Shown here in pieces: positions 34,364 to 43,349 of a stretch of 64,000 nucleotides of DNA. The DNA is from Limimonas halophila. GTDB lineage: Bacteria > Pseudomonadota > Alphaproteobacteria > Kiloniellales > Rhodovibrionaceae. Position 1 is the first letter of the stretch, and each line of letters opens with the position of its first letter. The position numbers and the translations under genes were made by a program. The stretch spans positions 93,332-157,331 of the forward strand of contig NZ_FNCE01000004.1 of NCBI RefSeq assembly GCF_900100655.1. Direction: 5' to 3'. The notes beneath the pieces are model-generated. The model was given only the letters and a program-made list of their open reading frames with translations, was not told where the DNA came from and ran no database searches.

Positions 34364-35728
34364 ATGACGGCCTACGACTACGACTTGTTCGTGATCGGCG
34401 CGGGCTCCGGCGGCGTGCGCGGAGCGCGCATGGCCAGCCAGGCGGGCGCGCGCGTCGGCATCGCCGAGAACGACCGCTTCGGCGGCACCTGCGTGATCCG
34501 CGGCTGCGTGCCCAAGAAGTTGCTGAGCTACGCGGCGCACGTGCGCGACGAACTGGAGGACGCGGCCGGCTACGGCTGGACGGTGCCGGACGGCACGTTC
34601 GACTGGCCGACGCTGATCGCCAACAAGGACGCCGAGATCGACCGGCTGGAGGGCATCTACCAGAAGCTGCTCGCCAACGCTGGGGTGACGGTGCACCAGG
34701 GCCGGGCGCGCCTGATCGACCAGCACACCGTGGCCGTGGGCGAGGACCAGATCACCGCGCGCAACATCCTCATCGCCGTGGGCGGCCATCCCGTGGTGCC
34801 CGACATTCCGGGCGCGGAGCTGGGCTTCACCTCGGACCAGGCCTTCCACCTCAAGGAGCTGCCGCGGCGCGTCGCCATCATGGGCGGCGGCTACATCGCC
34901 GTCGAGTTCGCGGGCATCTTCAACGGCCTGGGCGCGCAGGTCACGCAGCTCTACCGGCGCGACAAGATCCTGCGCGGCTTCGACGAGGACGTGCGCGACG
35001 CCCTGACCGCCGAGATGGGCAAGAAGGGCATCGACATCCGCACCCACGCGGATGCCGCCCGCCTGGACCGTCAGCCCGACGGCAGCATCCTGGTGACGCT
35101 GAAGGACGGCAGCACGCTGGAGACGGACGCCGTCATGTTCGCCACCGGCCGCCGCCCCAACACCACGGGGCTCGGGCTGGAGCGCGCCGGGGTGGAAACC
35201 GAGCACAACGGCGCCGTCAAGGTGGACGCCTACAGCCGCACCTCGGCCGACACCATCTTCGCCGTGGGCGACGTGACGGACCGCGTGCAGCTCACCCCCG
35301 TGGCGATCGAAGAGGCCATGGCGGTTGTGGACACGCTGTTCAAGGATCGGCCGCGCGCCATGGACCACGCCAACGTGCCCTCGGCCGTGTTCAGCCACCC
35401 GCCGATCGGCAGCGTCGGCCTGACCGAGGAAGAGGCCGTCGAGGCCGGGCACGCGGTGGAGATCTACCGCACGCAGTTCCGGGCCATGAAGTACACCCTG
35501 CCGAACCGCGACGAAAAGGCGATGATGAAGCTGGTCGTGGACGCGGCCAGCCGCGCGGTGCTCGGCGTCCACATGGTGGGCCTGGACGCGCCGGAGATCA
35601 TGCAGGGCATGGGCGTGGCCGTGAAGGCCGGCGCGACCAAGGAGACCTTCGACGCCACGGTCGGGATCCACCCGACCTCGGCGGAGGAGTTCGTCACGAT
35701 GCGCGAGCCCGTCGCGCGCCGGGGGTGA
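34364..35728 (+). CDS. gor: Glutathione-disulfide reductase
   Basis: FAD/NADPH disulfide oxidoreductase of 454 residues reducing GSSG to GSH. FAD fold LFVIGAGSGGVRGARMA, redox-active disulfide GGTCVIRGCVPKKLLSYA, NADPH-binding MGGGYIAVEFAGIFNGLG and the C-terminal interface HPTSAEEFVTM carrying the catalytic His-Glu pair are all visible. The VRGCVPKK form separates it from lipoamide dehydrogenase. Start ATG 34364 has GGGAGAGGG upstream. A strong terminator follows. Confidence 0.96.
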   Translation: MTAYDYDLFVIGAGSGGVRGARMASQAGARVGIAENDRFGGTCVIRGCVPKKLLSYAAHVRDELEDAAGYGWTVPDGTFDWPTLIANKDAEIDRLEGIYQKLLANAGVTVHQGRARLIDQHTVAVGEDQITARNILIAVGGHPVVPDIPGAELGFTSDQAFHLKELPRRVAIMGGGYIAVEFAGIFNGLGAQVTQLYRRDKILRGFDEDVRDALTAEMGKKGIDIRTHADAARLDRQPDGSILVTLKDGSTLETDAVMFATGRRPNTTGLGLERAGVETEHNGAVKVDAYSRTSADTIFAVGDVTDRVQLTPVAIEEAMAVVDTLFKDRPRAMDHANVPSAVFSHPPIGSVGLTEEEAVEAGHAVEIYRTQFRAMKYTLPNRDEKAMMKLVVDAASRAVLGVHMVGLDAPEIMQGMGVAVKAGATKETFDATVGIHPTSAEEFVTMREPVARRG

Positions 35729-35755
35729 TCGCGCTCTACAGTTCGTCTTGCAGCC

Positions 35756-35784
35756 AAAGGCCGGTCGTCGGACCGGCCTTTTTC
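35756..35784 (+). terminator. Rho-independent terminator of gor
   Basis: Arms AAGGCCGGTC (35757-35766) and GACCGGCCTT (35771-35780) with loop GTCG, followed by TTTCTTG. About 28 bases after the gor stop. Confidence 0.92.
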
Positions 35785-35952
35785 TTGATTGTTTGGCTTC
35801 CGAAAATCATCAGTTTTTACGCATCATAGGGCAATTAATAGTTTGCGTTCTCTTCGGCATTTCAACCGATCATTCTAAACTTTTGCTGAACGAATGCGGG
35901 CGCACACCGTCCCCTTGCACCTGGGGAAACCACACAAGGGCAGGGGGGACGG

Positions 35953-37239
35953 ATGACGAGTGTTACAACATGGGCGCGCCGCGCCGGGGTTTTGGCCGGG
36001 ATGGCCGGCATCGGGCTGACCGCCCTTCAGGCGAACGCCTCGCCGCGCGGCAGTGAATTCGACGCTTCGCTCGGGCCGGCGTCGGGCGGGATGGAAGGTG
36101 TGGCCGTCGCCAGGCCCGTGGATTCCATCGGCATGCTGTTTTCCAACCCGGCAACGCTCGGTCAGGCGACGACCGAGCACGAGTTCCTGCTCGGCGGCAC
36201 TTTCGTTTCGCCGGACCTGGATGCCAGCGGCCAACCGACGGAGCTGGACGGCAGTGCGCCGGACAACGATCCCTCACCGCCGCTGACGGGCCAATTCGAC
36301 GGCGAGTCCGATCTGGACGCCTCCGTGGCGCCGAACGCCGCCGCCATCCAGCGCTTTTCCGAGGATCTCGTCGCCGGCATGGGAATTTCGGCGATTTCCG
36401 GGCTCGGCGGCGATTTCCGCAATGTCAGCGGTTTGCCCAACCTCGTCTCCGATCTGAAGATCTTCGGCGCCAACTTCGGTGTCGCCTACGACGTCACCGA
36501 CCGCCTGACGCTGGGCGCCGTGGGCACGCTCGGCATCGGGCAGCTGCAGATGGGGCTGACCAACTCCTCCGGCACGGTGAACAACTTCGGCGTCGGCGGC
36601 ACGGGCGGCATGACCTTCGATGCCGGGCCGGTGATCCTGGGCGCCGCCTACAAGAGCGAGTTGGACATCACCTACGACAACGTCCTGCAAACCGGCCAGG
36701 ACAGCTTCTCCGACCTCAAGCTGGAGCAGCCGCGCGAGGTTCAGGCGGGCATCGCCACCAGCGACGCGCTGCTGGCCGACACCCTGATCGCGGCGGAATT
36801 CCGCTGGAAGAACTGGTCGGACGCCGACGGCTATTCCTCGGTCTGGGACGACCAGTTCCTGGGCTCGCTGGGCGCGCAGCACCGCATCGGCAGCGGGCCG
36901 GGCGCGGTGACGCTGCGCACCGGCTACACGTATTCCTCGGACATCGTGAAGGATGCCGGCGACCTCGGGAACAGCTTCGGCGGCGTGAGCCAGGTCAGTG
37001 CCCCCAACTCGCCGAATTCGTTGCCCGTTACGCCGACCTTCCTGCAGCTGGCGCAGACCACGATCACCGACGGCTACTGGAGCCAGAGCGTCTCGCTCGG
37101 CTTCGGCGTCCAGATCCTCGAAGGGCTGCGCTTCGACCTGCACGGCTCCTACGGCTTCGACGGCGAGGAAGAGATCGGACGCTTCGAGGCGGACGGCTCC
37201 ATATGGCAGCTCGGCGGGGGGCTGACCTGGAAGCTCTGA
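35953..37239 (+). CDS. OmpP1/FadL-family outer-membrane transport protein
   Basis: 428-residue outer-membrane beta-barrel of the FadL family, importing hydrophobic compounds such as fatty acids or aromatics. Signal peptide at residues 1-29 (cleavage after LQANA). The N-terminal hatch region SGGMEGVAVARPVDSIGMLFSNPATLG matches the FadL NPA motif (NPATL). The C-terminus ends in alternating residues, WQLGGGLTWKL, rather than a terminal aromatic. GGGGGACGG precedes ATG 35953. Monocistronic, between a terminator and a chemoreceptor gene. Substrate not determinable. Confidence 0.88.
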   Translation: MTSVTTWARRAGVLAGMAGIGLTALQANASPRGSEFDASLGPASGGMEGVAVARPVDSIGMLFSNPATLGQATTEHEFLLGGTFVSPDLDASGQPTELDGSAPDNDPSPPLTGQFDGESDLDASVAPNAAAIQRFSEDLVAGMGISAISGLGGDFRNVSGLPNLVSDLKIFGANFGVAYDVTDRLTLGAVGTLGIGQLQMGLTNSSGTVNNFGVGGTGGMTFDAGPVILGAAYKSELDITYDNVLQTGQDSFSDLKLEQPREVQAGIATSDALLADTLIAAEFRWKNWSDADGYSSVWDDQFLGSLGAQHRIGSGPGAVTLRTGYTYSSDIVKDAGDLGNSFGGVSQVSAPNSPNSLPVTPTFLQLAQTTITDGYWSQSVSLGFGVQILEGLRFDLHGSYGFDGEEEIGRFEADGSIWQLGGGLTWKL

Positions 37240-37265
37240 CCGGCCGGTTGCCGCAGCCGGCGCGA

Positions 37266-37292
37266 CCCCGGCGGGTGCACCGCCCGCCGGGG
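37266..37292 (+). terminator. GC-rich hairpin after the FadL-type gene
   Basis: Perfect arms CCCCGGCGGG (37266-37275) and CCCGCCGGGG (37283-37292), 27 bases after the stop codon. No T run follows directly. Confidence 0.6.
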
Positions 37293-37418
37293 TGCGCGCA
37301 TGTCCGGCCAACATTCGTTAAACATAAGATAAATATTAATACATTGGTATTGCAATTTCGGTTGAAAAACGGTAAAAAATCACGTGGTTAACATGCCTTT
37401 CTGGCAGCGGAGGACGCC

Positions 37419-39071
37419 ATGCCGATCCGGCGGCGCATGCAGATCATTTGCGGCGCGTTCGTGGCGATGATCGCGATTGCGACCTTTGCCAATCTGCAGA
37501 TCAGCAAGGGGGCGCACTTCTACCAGCTGAGCCGGCTTCACCTGAAATACGTCAACGTCGTCGACGACAAGCTGGACCGGCTCGCCGCGCGCGAGCCCGA
37601 GGCCGGCAGCAGTGCCGCCGTGCTCGGCGAGCTGCGCACGGCCATCAAGGACGTGCGCGCGCAGCCGCAGGGCTGTCTCGATGCCACCAACATCCTCGAC
37701 CGCCTGACGATGCGCCTGATCGGCACCTACGGCGCCATCGAGATGTGTCACGCCGACATCGCCTCCGCGAACCGGGGGCTCGAGGCGCTGGACCGCTTCG
37801 AGGCGGGCACGGCCGGGTTCGCGCCGACGCTGGAAACCCTGCGCACGATGCACGAGGAGATGGTCACCCACGACCGCAAGTTCGGTCCGCTGGTTTCCAG
37901 CACGGTGTCCTTCATCGTCTGGTCCATGAGCATCATGACGGTGGTGGTTGGCCTTGCCGCGGCGGCCTTCGTGATCGTTGCCGGCCGACGCATCACGCGC
38001 CCGCTCGCGGCGCTGTCCCAGACCACCACGGCGCTCGCCAACGGCACCGAGGATCGCGCGGTGCCCTCGCAGGAGCGGGCCGACGAGATCGGCGAGCTGG
38101 CCCGCGCCATCGAGGTCTTCCGCGAGAACGCCAACGCCGACCGTGAGCGCCAGCGCCAGCGCGCCCAGGAGCAGGAGGCCGAAGCCCGCCGGGGCGAAGA
38201 GCTGATGCAGCTCGTCCGCGACTTCGACGCCAACATCGAAGACACGCTCGGGCGCGTGCAGGCCGCCCTGAACACCGTCGGCGAGGCGGCGGAGACGCTG
38301 GATTCCACCCACGCCACCACGCGCGAGCACGCCGGGGTGGTGGAGGAAAGCGCCACGGGCACGCACGAGAACGTGCGCTCGGTCGCCAGCGCCACGCAGG
38401 AAATCGACCAGGCCGTCGATCAGATCCGCCAGGAGTCCGAAAGCGTCGCCGAGAAGATCCGCAGCGCCGCCCAGAAGGCCGAGGAAACCGACGGCACGGT
38501 GCAGACGCTCTCGCAGTCCGCCCAGAAGATCGGCGAGGTCATCGACCTCATCAACGACATCGCGGAGAAGACCAACCTCCTGGCGCTCAATGCCACGATC
38601 GAGGCCGCCCGCGCCGGCGAGGCCGGCAAGGGCTTCGCCGTGGTGGCCGACGAGGTCAAGTCGCTGGCCAACCAGACCCAGCGCGCCACCGAGCAGATCA
38701 CCGAGCAGATCCAGCAGATGCGCGGCAACGTGGAATCCACCGCCGCGGCCATGCAGGACATCCGCACGCGCATCGGCAATGCCGACGAGGCCACGGGCGC
38801 CATCACCCGCGCGGTGGAGCAGCAGTCCACCTCCGCCAGCGAGATCAACCGCCAGACCGGCGAAGCCGACCAGCAGACGCAGCAGCTGGTCACGCGCATC
38901 AGCGAACTCGCCGCGGAGATCCAGCGCAGCGGCGAGGCCGCCGGCGGCGTGCGGCAGAGCTACGACCAGCTTAAGACCGACGTGGACGGCCTCATGGCGA
39001 GCGCGAAGGAATTCTGTGAGAATGTCCGCGCGTTGCAGACCGCGACCGGCGGCGAGGACCGCGCGGCCTGA
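37419..39071 (+). CDS. Methyl-accepting chemotaxis protein
   Basis: 550-residue transmembrane chemoreceptor. A first membrane segment at about residues 6-24, a periplasmic helical domain of about 135 residues, and a second membrane segment near 165-190 ([19 protein letters not shown]). A HAMP domain (ITRPLAAL through [16 protein letters not shown]) and the signalling hairpin follow, with its tip at [20 protein letters not shown] and [12 protein letters not shown]. There is no C-terminal CheR-tethering pentapeptide. An AT-rich spacer upstream (37310-37385) likely holds its promoter. The ligand is unknown. Confidence 0.93.
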   Translation: MPIRRRMQIICGAFVAMIAIATFANLQISKGAHFYQLSRLHLKYVNVVDDKLDRLAAREPEAGSSAAVLGELRTAIKDVRAQPQGCLDATNILDRLTMRLIGTYGAIEMCHADIASANRGLEALDRFEAGTAGFAPTLETLRTMHEEMVTHDRKFGPLVSSTVSFIVWSMSIMTVVVGLAAAAFVIVAGRRITRPLAALSQTTTALANGTEDRAVPSQERADEIGELARAIEVFRENANADRERQRQRAQEQEAEARRGEELMQLVRDFDANIEDTLGRVQAALNTVGEAAETLDSTHATTREHAGVVEESATGTHENVRSVASATQEIDQAVDQIRQESESVAEKIRSAAQKAEETDGTVQTLSQSAQKIGEVIDLINDIAEKTNLLALNATIEAARAGEAGKGFAVVADEVKSLANQTQRATEQITEQIQQMRGNVESTAAAMQDIRTRIGNADEATGAITRAVEQQSTSASEINRQTGEADQQTQQLVTRISELAAEIQRSGEAAGGVRQSYDQLKTDVDGLMASAKEFCENVRALQTATGGEDRAA

Positions 39072-39146
39072 CCGCCCCTTGGCGTGCCGCTGGCGTGTGC
39101 GTATATCTGCCCGCGAACAAACCGCAATCGGACCGCGACGGATATC

Positions 39147-40535
39147 ATGACCGACCGCAGCTGGAGCCCGCAGACCTGGCGCGACAAGCCCATCCAGCAG
39201 GTGCCCGACTACCCGGACGCCGACGCCCTCGCGGCGACGGAGAAAGAGCTGGGCGGCTACCCGCCGCTCGTCTTCGCCGGTGAGGCGCGCGCGCTCAAGC
39301 AGCACCTGGCGGACGCGGCGAACGGGCGCGCCTTCCTGCTCCAGGGCGGCGACTGCGCGGAAAGCTTCGCCCAGTTCAACGCCGACAGCATCCGCGACAC
39401 CTTCAAGGTCATGCTCCAGATGGCGGCGGTGATGACCTACGGCGCCGCCGTGCCCGTGGTGAAGGTCGGCCGCATGGCCGGGCAGTTCGCCAAGCCGCGC
39501 TCCAAGCCCACGGAGACGCAGGGCGATACCGAGCTGCCGGCCTACCGCGGCGACATCATCAACGCCATCGACTTCGATGCGGAGTCGCGCAGCCCGGACC
39601 CGCAGCGCATGGTGCGCGCCTACAACCAGGCGGCGGCGACGCTGAACCTGCTGCGCGCCTTCGCCCAGGGCGGGCTGGCGGACCTCAACCAGGTCCACCG
39701 CTGGAACCTCAACTTCGTGGCCGACAGCGCGCAGGGCGAGCGCTACGAGGAGCTGGCCCGGCGCATCGACGAGGCCCTGGCCTTCATGGACGCCTGCGGC
39801 ATCAACGCCTCCTCCGTGCGCGAGCTGCGCGAAACCGAGTACTACACCAGCCACGAGGCGCTGCTCCTCAACTACGAGGAGGCGCTCACCCGCGTCGATC
39901 ACATGACCGACGCCTGGTACGACTGCTCGGCGCACTTCATCTGGGTCGGCAACCGCACGCGCGACCTGGACGAGGCGCACGTCGAGTTCCTGCGCGGCAT
40001 CCAGAACCCCATCGGCGTCAAGCTCGGCACCGACCTGGACGGCGACAAGCTGTGCCGCCTGCTGGACCGCCTGGACCCCGACCACGAGCCGGGGCGCATC
40101 ACGCTCATCTCCCGCATGGGCGCGGACAAGATCGACAGCCACCTGCCGCCGCTCATCCGCGCCGTCGAGGCGACCGGCCGCAAGGTCGTGTGGTCGTGCG
40201 ACCCCATGCACGGCAACACGGAAAAGGCGAGCAGCGGCTACAAGACCCGCGCCTTCGACCGCATCCTGTCCGAGGTGCAGAGCTTCTTCGCCATCCACCG
40301 CGCGGAGGGCACCATCCCCGGCGGCGTGCACATCGAGATGACGGGCCAGGAGGTCACGGAGTGCATCGGCGGCGCGCAGGAAATCAGCGAAGAGCGCCTG
40401 GGCGACCGCTACCACACCTACTGCGACCCGCGCCTCAACGCCACGCAGGCCCTGGAACTCGCCTTCCGCGTGGCCGAGGAGCTCAAGAACCAGCGCGGCC
40501 ACACCCCACTGCACACGGCCCTCGCGGCGGAGTGA
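39147..40535 (+). CDS. Class II 3-deoxy-7-phosphoheptulonate (DAHP) synthase
   Basis: 462-residue plant-type (class II) DAHP synthase, first step of the shikimate pathway. [38 protein letters not shown] and [13 protein letters not shown] are class II signatures containing the metal- and PEP-binding residues (the Cys of GGDCAE, His of DPMHG). Start ATG 39147 aligns with the family. The gene ends inside a perfect 29-base palindrome and is followed by an AT-rich acquired unit. Confidence 0.96.
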   Translation: MTDRSWSPQTWRDKPIQQVPDYPDADALAATEKELGGYPPLVFAGEARALKQHLADAANGRAFLLQGGDCAESFAQFNADSIRDTFKVMLQMAAVMTYGAAVPVVKVGRMAGQFAKPRSKPTETQGDTELPAYRGDIINAIDFDAESRSPDPQRMVRAYNQAAATLNLLRAFAQGGLADLNQVHRWNLNFVADSAQGERYEELARRIDEALAFMDACGINASSVRELRETEYYTSHEALLLNYEEALTRVDHMTDAWYDCSAHFIWVGNRTRDLDEAHVEFLRGIQNPIGVKLGTDLDGDKLCRLLDRLDPDHEPGRITLISRMGADKIDSHLPPLIRAVEATGRKVVWSCDPMHGNTEKASSGYKTRAFDRILSEVQSFFAIHRAEGTIPGGVHIEMTGQEVTECIGGAQEISEERLGDRYHTYCDPRLNATQALELAFRVAEELKNQRGHTPLHTALAAE

Positions 40536-40554
40536 AGCTCAGCTTCACTCCGCC
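40526..40554. repeat. Perfect 29-base palindrome over the DAHP synthase stop codon
   Basis: Left arm GGCGGAGTGAAGCT (40526-40539), central C, right arm AGCTTCACTCCGCC (40541-40554), all 14 pairs matching. The stop TGA (40533-40535) is in the left arm. It marks the last GC-rich sequence before the AT-rich ParB/methylase unit, so it is either the gene's terminator or the insertion boundary. Confidence 0.8.
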
Positions 40555-40658
40555 GACGACACTAGAGCCAACTCGGCCCTTCTCAGTTGTTGAAATCTCT
40601 CAGCGCACCTGTTTTGGTTGCGCAGAATGCGCTCACCTGAAAAAGCCCTGAGAGTGTT

Positions 40659-42167
40659 ATGGCAAGTCCAAGATTTGCGAACTGGGAAAGCCAAAACGTC
40701 CGCGTCGCAGATATCGAGCTCGACGACAGGAATCCGCGTGTCACCGGTAATTATGCCGCACAGGCCGATATTATTCGGTATCTCGATCAGGCAGGCGAAT
40801 TGTATAACCTCGCAGCAGCATTCTGCACTCAGGGGTATTATCCGACCGAGAGAATCGTACTAGTCACGGGAACAAAGTATAAGTATCGCGTGGTTGAGGG
40901 GAATCGACGCACCGCGGCTCTGAAACTACTGCAAAACCCAGATATTCTAGACGAGGGAGCGAAAAAATATCGCACTCTGCGGTCTCGTTTAGATAATAAA
41001 ACCCTAAGATTTTTGCGCGAAGTTCCCTCTATTATTGCGCCGAGCCGAGATGAAGCTAATATTATTGTTGCTGATAAACATACGACCACGCCCGTTGAAA
41101 AATGGAGCAGAATACAGCAAGCCCGATTTTATACTAATATAATGAATATGGGATATTCCTTCGACGATATCATGCAGTTCTACAACCTAGCGCGTAGTAA
41201 CCTCGCAAACTTCATAAAAATCTCCTCGATGTACGATTTGGTGTCAAAAGTATTGCTTCGTAACGAATGCAGCTTAGAAATTAAAGACGAGAAAAAAATT
41301 CCGATAACTGTCTTGGAGCGTCTATTCGATAATCAGCATTTTCGAGATTTTGCTGGGGTTTCGTTGTCTAATCAGGGGGATTTGTCATATGATGAAAATG
41401 ACAGTCGCCTAATTATTATTGTATCTACAATCTTGCGAGATATGAGGGATAAGCGCATAAATACACGAAATATAAATAGTAACGAGGACGTTGAGAGGTA
41501 TGTTAACACAATTAATTCATTATTGTTTGAGTCAAGAGATAACAGTAAAAGCCAAACCGATAAAAACAATTCAAGTTGCTTTCAAGATTCTGGAGCGCAG
41601 TCCGACGCTTCGGACATGCGTAACGTAGGCGGTGCACAATCGCATGCTCAAGGAGGAGCAGAGCAACGGGGGGAACAATGGTCGCAAGGCGAGAGCAGTG
41701 GTCGGGAAGAGCCTAAAAGTACAAAAAAGCGCATTGTTCCAACAGATGTGAAATGTCGAAGCAAGAATGCTAAAATTCGCTATATATTTGAAGAATTGCA
41801 GAAGATTCCATTAGATAGATATCCGAATGCAGCCGCGGTTTTGTTTCGCAGTTTTTTAGAACTTTTGCTCAGGCAAGCTCTGTATGAGAACGGGGAGTTA
41901 GAGAATGTATCTAGAAAAAGGAATAATCCATCCCTTAGTGAAATGATGGCATATATAGGGGACGGAAACTCGGACCTTATAGGAGATAAAGATTTGAAGA
42001 AAATCGCAAAGCGGGCGGTAGCCCATCCCGAGATGATGGTTTCGACGGAATCTTTGAATGCTTATGTGCATAATCAATATTACTATACTAGTGAAAAAGA
42101 AGTTGTTGAACATTTGACCCATTACGAGCCATTGATTCGGTATATAATGGAAGAGTGCGAAATATGA
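40659..42167 (+). CDS. ParB/Srx-like domain protein of an AT-rich two-gene unit
   Basis: 502 residues, AT-rich codons unlike its neighbours. Residues about 12-95 form a ParB/sulfiredoxin-like domain: VRVADIELDDRNPRV opens it and VVEGNRRTAALKLL (78-91) is the conserved nucleotide-binding/nuclease motif. A helical middle region follows, then a Ser/Gln/Gly-rich linker (roughly 290-360). The last 140 residues are a separate helical domain (LFRSFLELLLRQAL, HPEMMVSTESLNAYVHNQY). RAVAH and YVHN hint at a HEPN-like fold, which I cannot establish. It overlaps the methylase gene in ATGA. It is not next to parA and far too long for a partition ParB. A role in DNA modification or phage defence is inferred. 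Confidence 0.7.
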   Translation: MASPRFANWESQNVRVADIELDDRNPRVTGNYAAQADIIRYLDQAGELYNLAAAFCTQGYYPTERIVLVTGTKYKYRVVEGNRRTAALKLLQNPDILDEGAKKYRTLRSRLDNKTLRFLREVPSIIAPSRDEANIIVADKHTTTPVEKWSRIQQARFYTNIMNMGYSFDDIMQFYNLARSNLANFIKISSMYDLVSKVLLRNECSLEIKDEKKIPITVLERLFDNQHFRDFAGVSLSNQGDLSYDENDSRLIIIVSTILRDMRDKRINTRNINSNEDVERYVNTINSLLFESRDNSKSQTDKNNSSCFQDSGAQSDASDMRNVGGAQSHAQGGAEQRGEQWSQGESSGREEPKSTKKRIVPTDVKCRSKNAKIRYIFEELQKIPLDRYPNAAAVLFRSFLELLLRQALYENGELENVSRKRNNPSLSEMMAYIGDGNSDLIGDKDLKKIAKRAVAHPEMMVSTESLNAYVHNQYYYTSEKEVVEHLTHYEPLIRYIMEECEI

Positions 42168-43054
42168 CAAAGGCGAAAACATATAGTCCGCTTCGATATC
42201 CGGGAGGCAAAGCGTTTCTTACCGATTTCTTTGAGGCGGTGCTTCAGGAAAACGGCCTTTTCGACGGTACCTACGTTGAGCCGTTTGCAGGTGGAGTAGG
42301 CGCAGGTATAAATCTATTGCTTCGAGAACGTATAAGCCGGTTGGTTATCAATGACGCAAGTTATGCTGTTTATGCGTTTTGGCGTTGCGTTTTTGATCAA
42401 ACAGCGAACTTGTGCGAAAGGATTCATAGTTCGGATTGCACTCTAGCGACTAGAGATTATGCTAAGCGGGTTGTAGAATCGGCGCAATCGGTTCGGATGG
42501 ATGAACTTGCTTGGGCGTTTTTCTTTTTAAATAGGGTTAATAGGAGTGGGTTAATTTCAGCGGGCCCGATTGGAGGACGTTCGCAGGAGGGGAGATATAA
42601 GATCGATGCGCGATTCAACCGCGAATCGTTGTGCGATAAAATTGAACTGATTGCTCAATATCGGTCCCGCGTCGAGATTTGTAACAACGACGCTGAGACA
42701 TTGTTGAGGTGCAGGCATTGGGGTAATGCGGCCCTTTTGTATCTCGATCCACCGTACGTAAAACCGAAAGGCAAATTGTATCACAATGGGTTTATTGGAA
42801 GTCAGCATAGTCGTCTTGCGCATTATCTGACATCAAAGGAAGCGCCGTACTATTGGATTTTGACTTACGATAATTCGGATGAGATTCGGGATTTGTATAA
42901 AGAAGCTGAGGGGTTGGATTTGGATATCTCTTACTCCCTGCTCAATCGTAGTCGTGGAAAGGAAGTTATGTTTTGGTCGCGTGGGCTGAGGATGGACGAT
43001 TCTAGATGTGTGCTAAGGAATGAAGCTTCGCGGCGCGTCGTGGGTGCAATGTGA
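42164..43054 (+). CDS. D12-class DNA N6-adenine methyltransferase
   Basis: 296-residue Dam-like enzyme. SAM-binding motifs are LRYPGGKA (residues 10-17) and VEPFAGGVGAGI (38-49), and the catalytic motif is DPPY at 195-198. Order X-I-IV is that of the alpha (D12/MethyltransfD12) class, which includes Dam and phage and restriction enzymes. Start ATG 42164 overlaps the ParB-like stop codon, so the two are translationally coupled. AT-rich composition matches the partner and differs from the chromosome. No restriction endonuclease gene is adjacent unless the ParB-like protein fills that role. Target sequence unknown. Confidence 0.88.
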   Translation: MTKAKTYSPLRYPGGKAFLTDFFEAVLQENGLFDGTYVEPFAGGVGAGINLLLRERISRLVINDASYAVYAFWRCVFDQTANLCERIHSSDCTLATRDYAKRVVESAQSVRMDELAWAFFFLNRVNRSGLISAGPIGGRSQEGRYKIDARFNRESLCDKIELIAQYRSRVEICNNDAETLLRCRHWGNAALLYLDPPYVKPKGKLYHNGFIGSQHSRLAHYLTSKEAPYYWILTYDNSDEIRDLYKEAEGLDLDISYSLLNRSRGKEVMFWSRGLRMDDSRCVLRNEASRRVVGAM

Positions 43055-43349
43055 GAATTAAGACGGCGTTTAGTGTATCGCAGACTGGTTTGTTTGAAGG
43101 TCGTTAAATTGCAGGATGGACAGCATAGTTGTCTGTTAGTTTATGCTAATGTCTGGGCGTTATGCAGGGAAGGGGCCGCTTGGAGGCAGTGGGTGTCAGT
43201 GCGACGTTGTGAGGTGAGGCGGGGGCGGCTTGCTTAACGGGTTGGAAGCGCGATTGTCGGTGGCGGTGCGGGCCGCGCGTGGCTTGCCGAGCCGGGCGCG
43301 CGTGGCGTAAGCACCGGGTCGTGTGTCCAGCGCCGGGACGGAAGCCAGC

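Noticed and set aside
37380..40514. A minus-strand open frame of more than 1,000 codons
   Set aside because: It lies opposite the chemoreceptor and DAHP synthase genes. Composition is Arg/Ala/Gly/Val/His-rich with no domain, the usual mirror frame of GC-rich coding DNA. The same applies to other long antisense frames at 6760-8838, 29086-32004 and 43146-45077.
40659..43054. A conventional ParB partition gene or a standard type II restriction-modification system
   Set aside because: There is no parA or parS-like context and the protein is far longer than ParB with different C-terminal sequence. No recognisable type II endonuclease is present beside the methylase.
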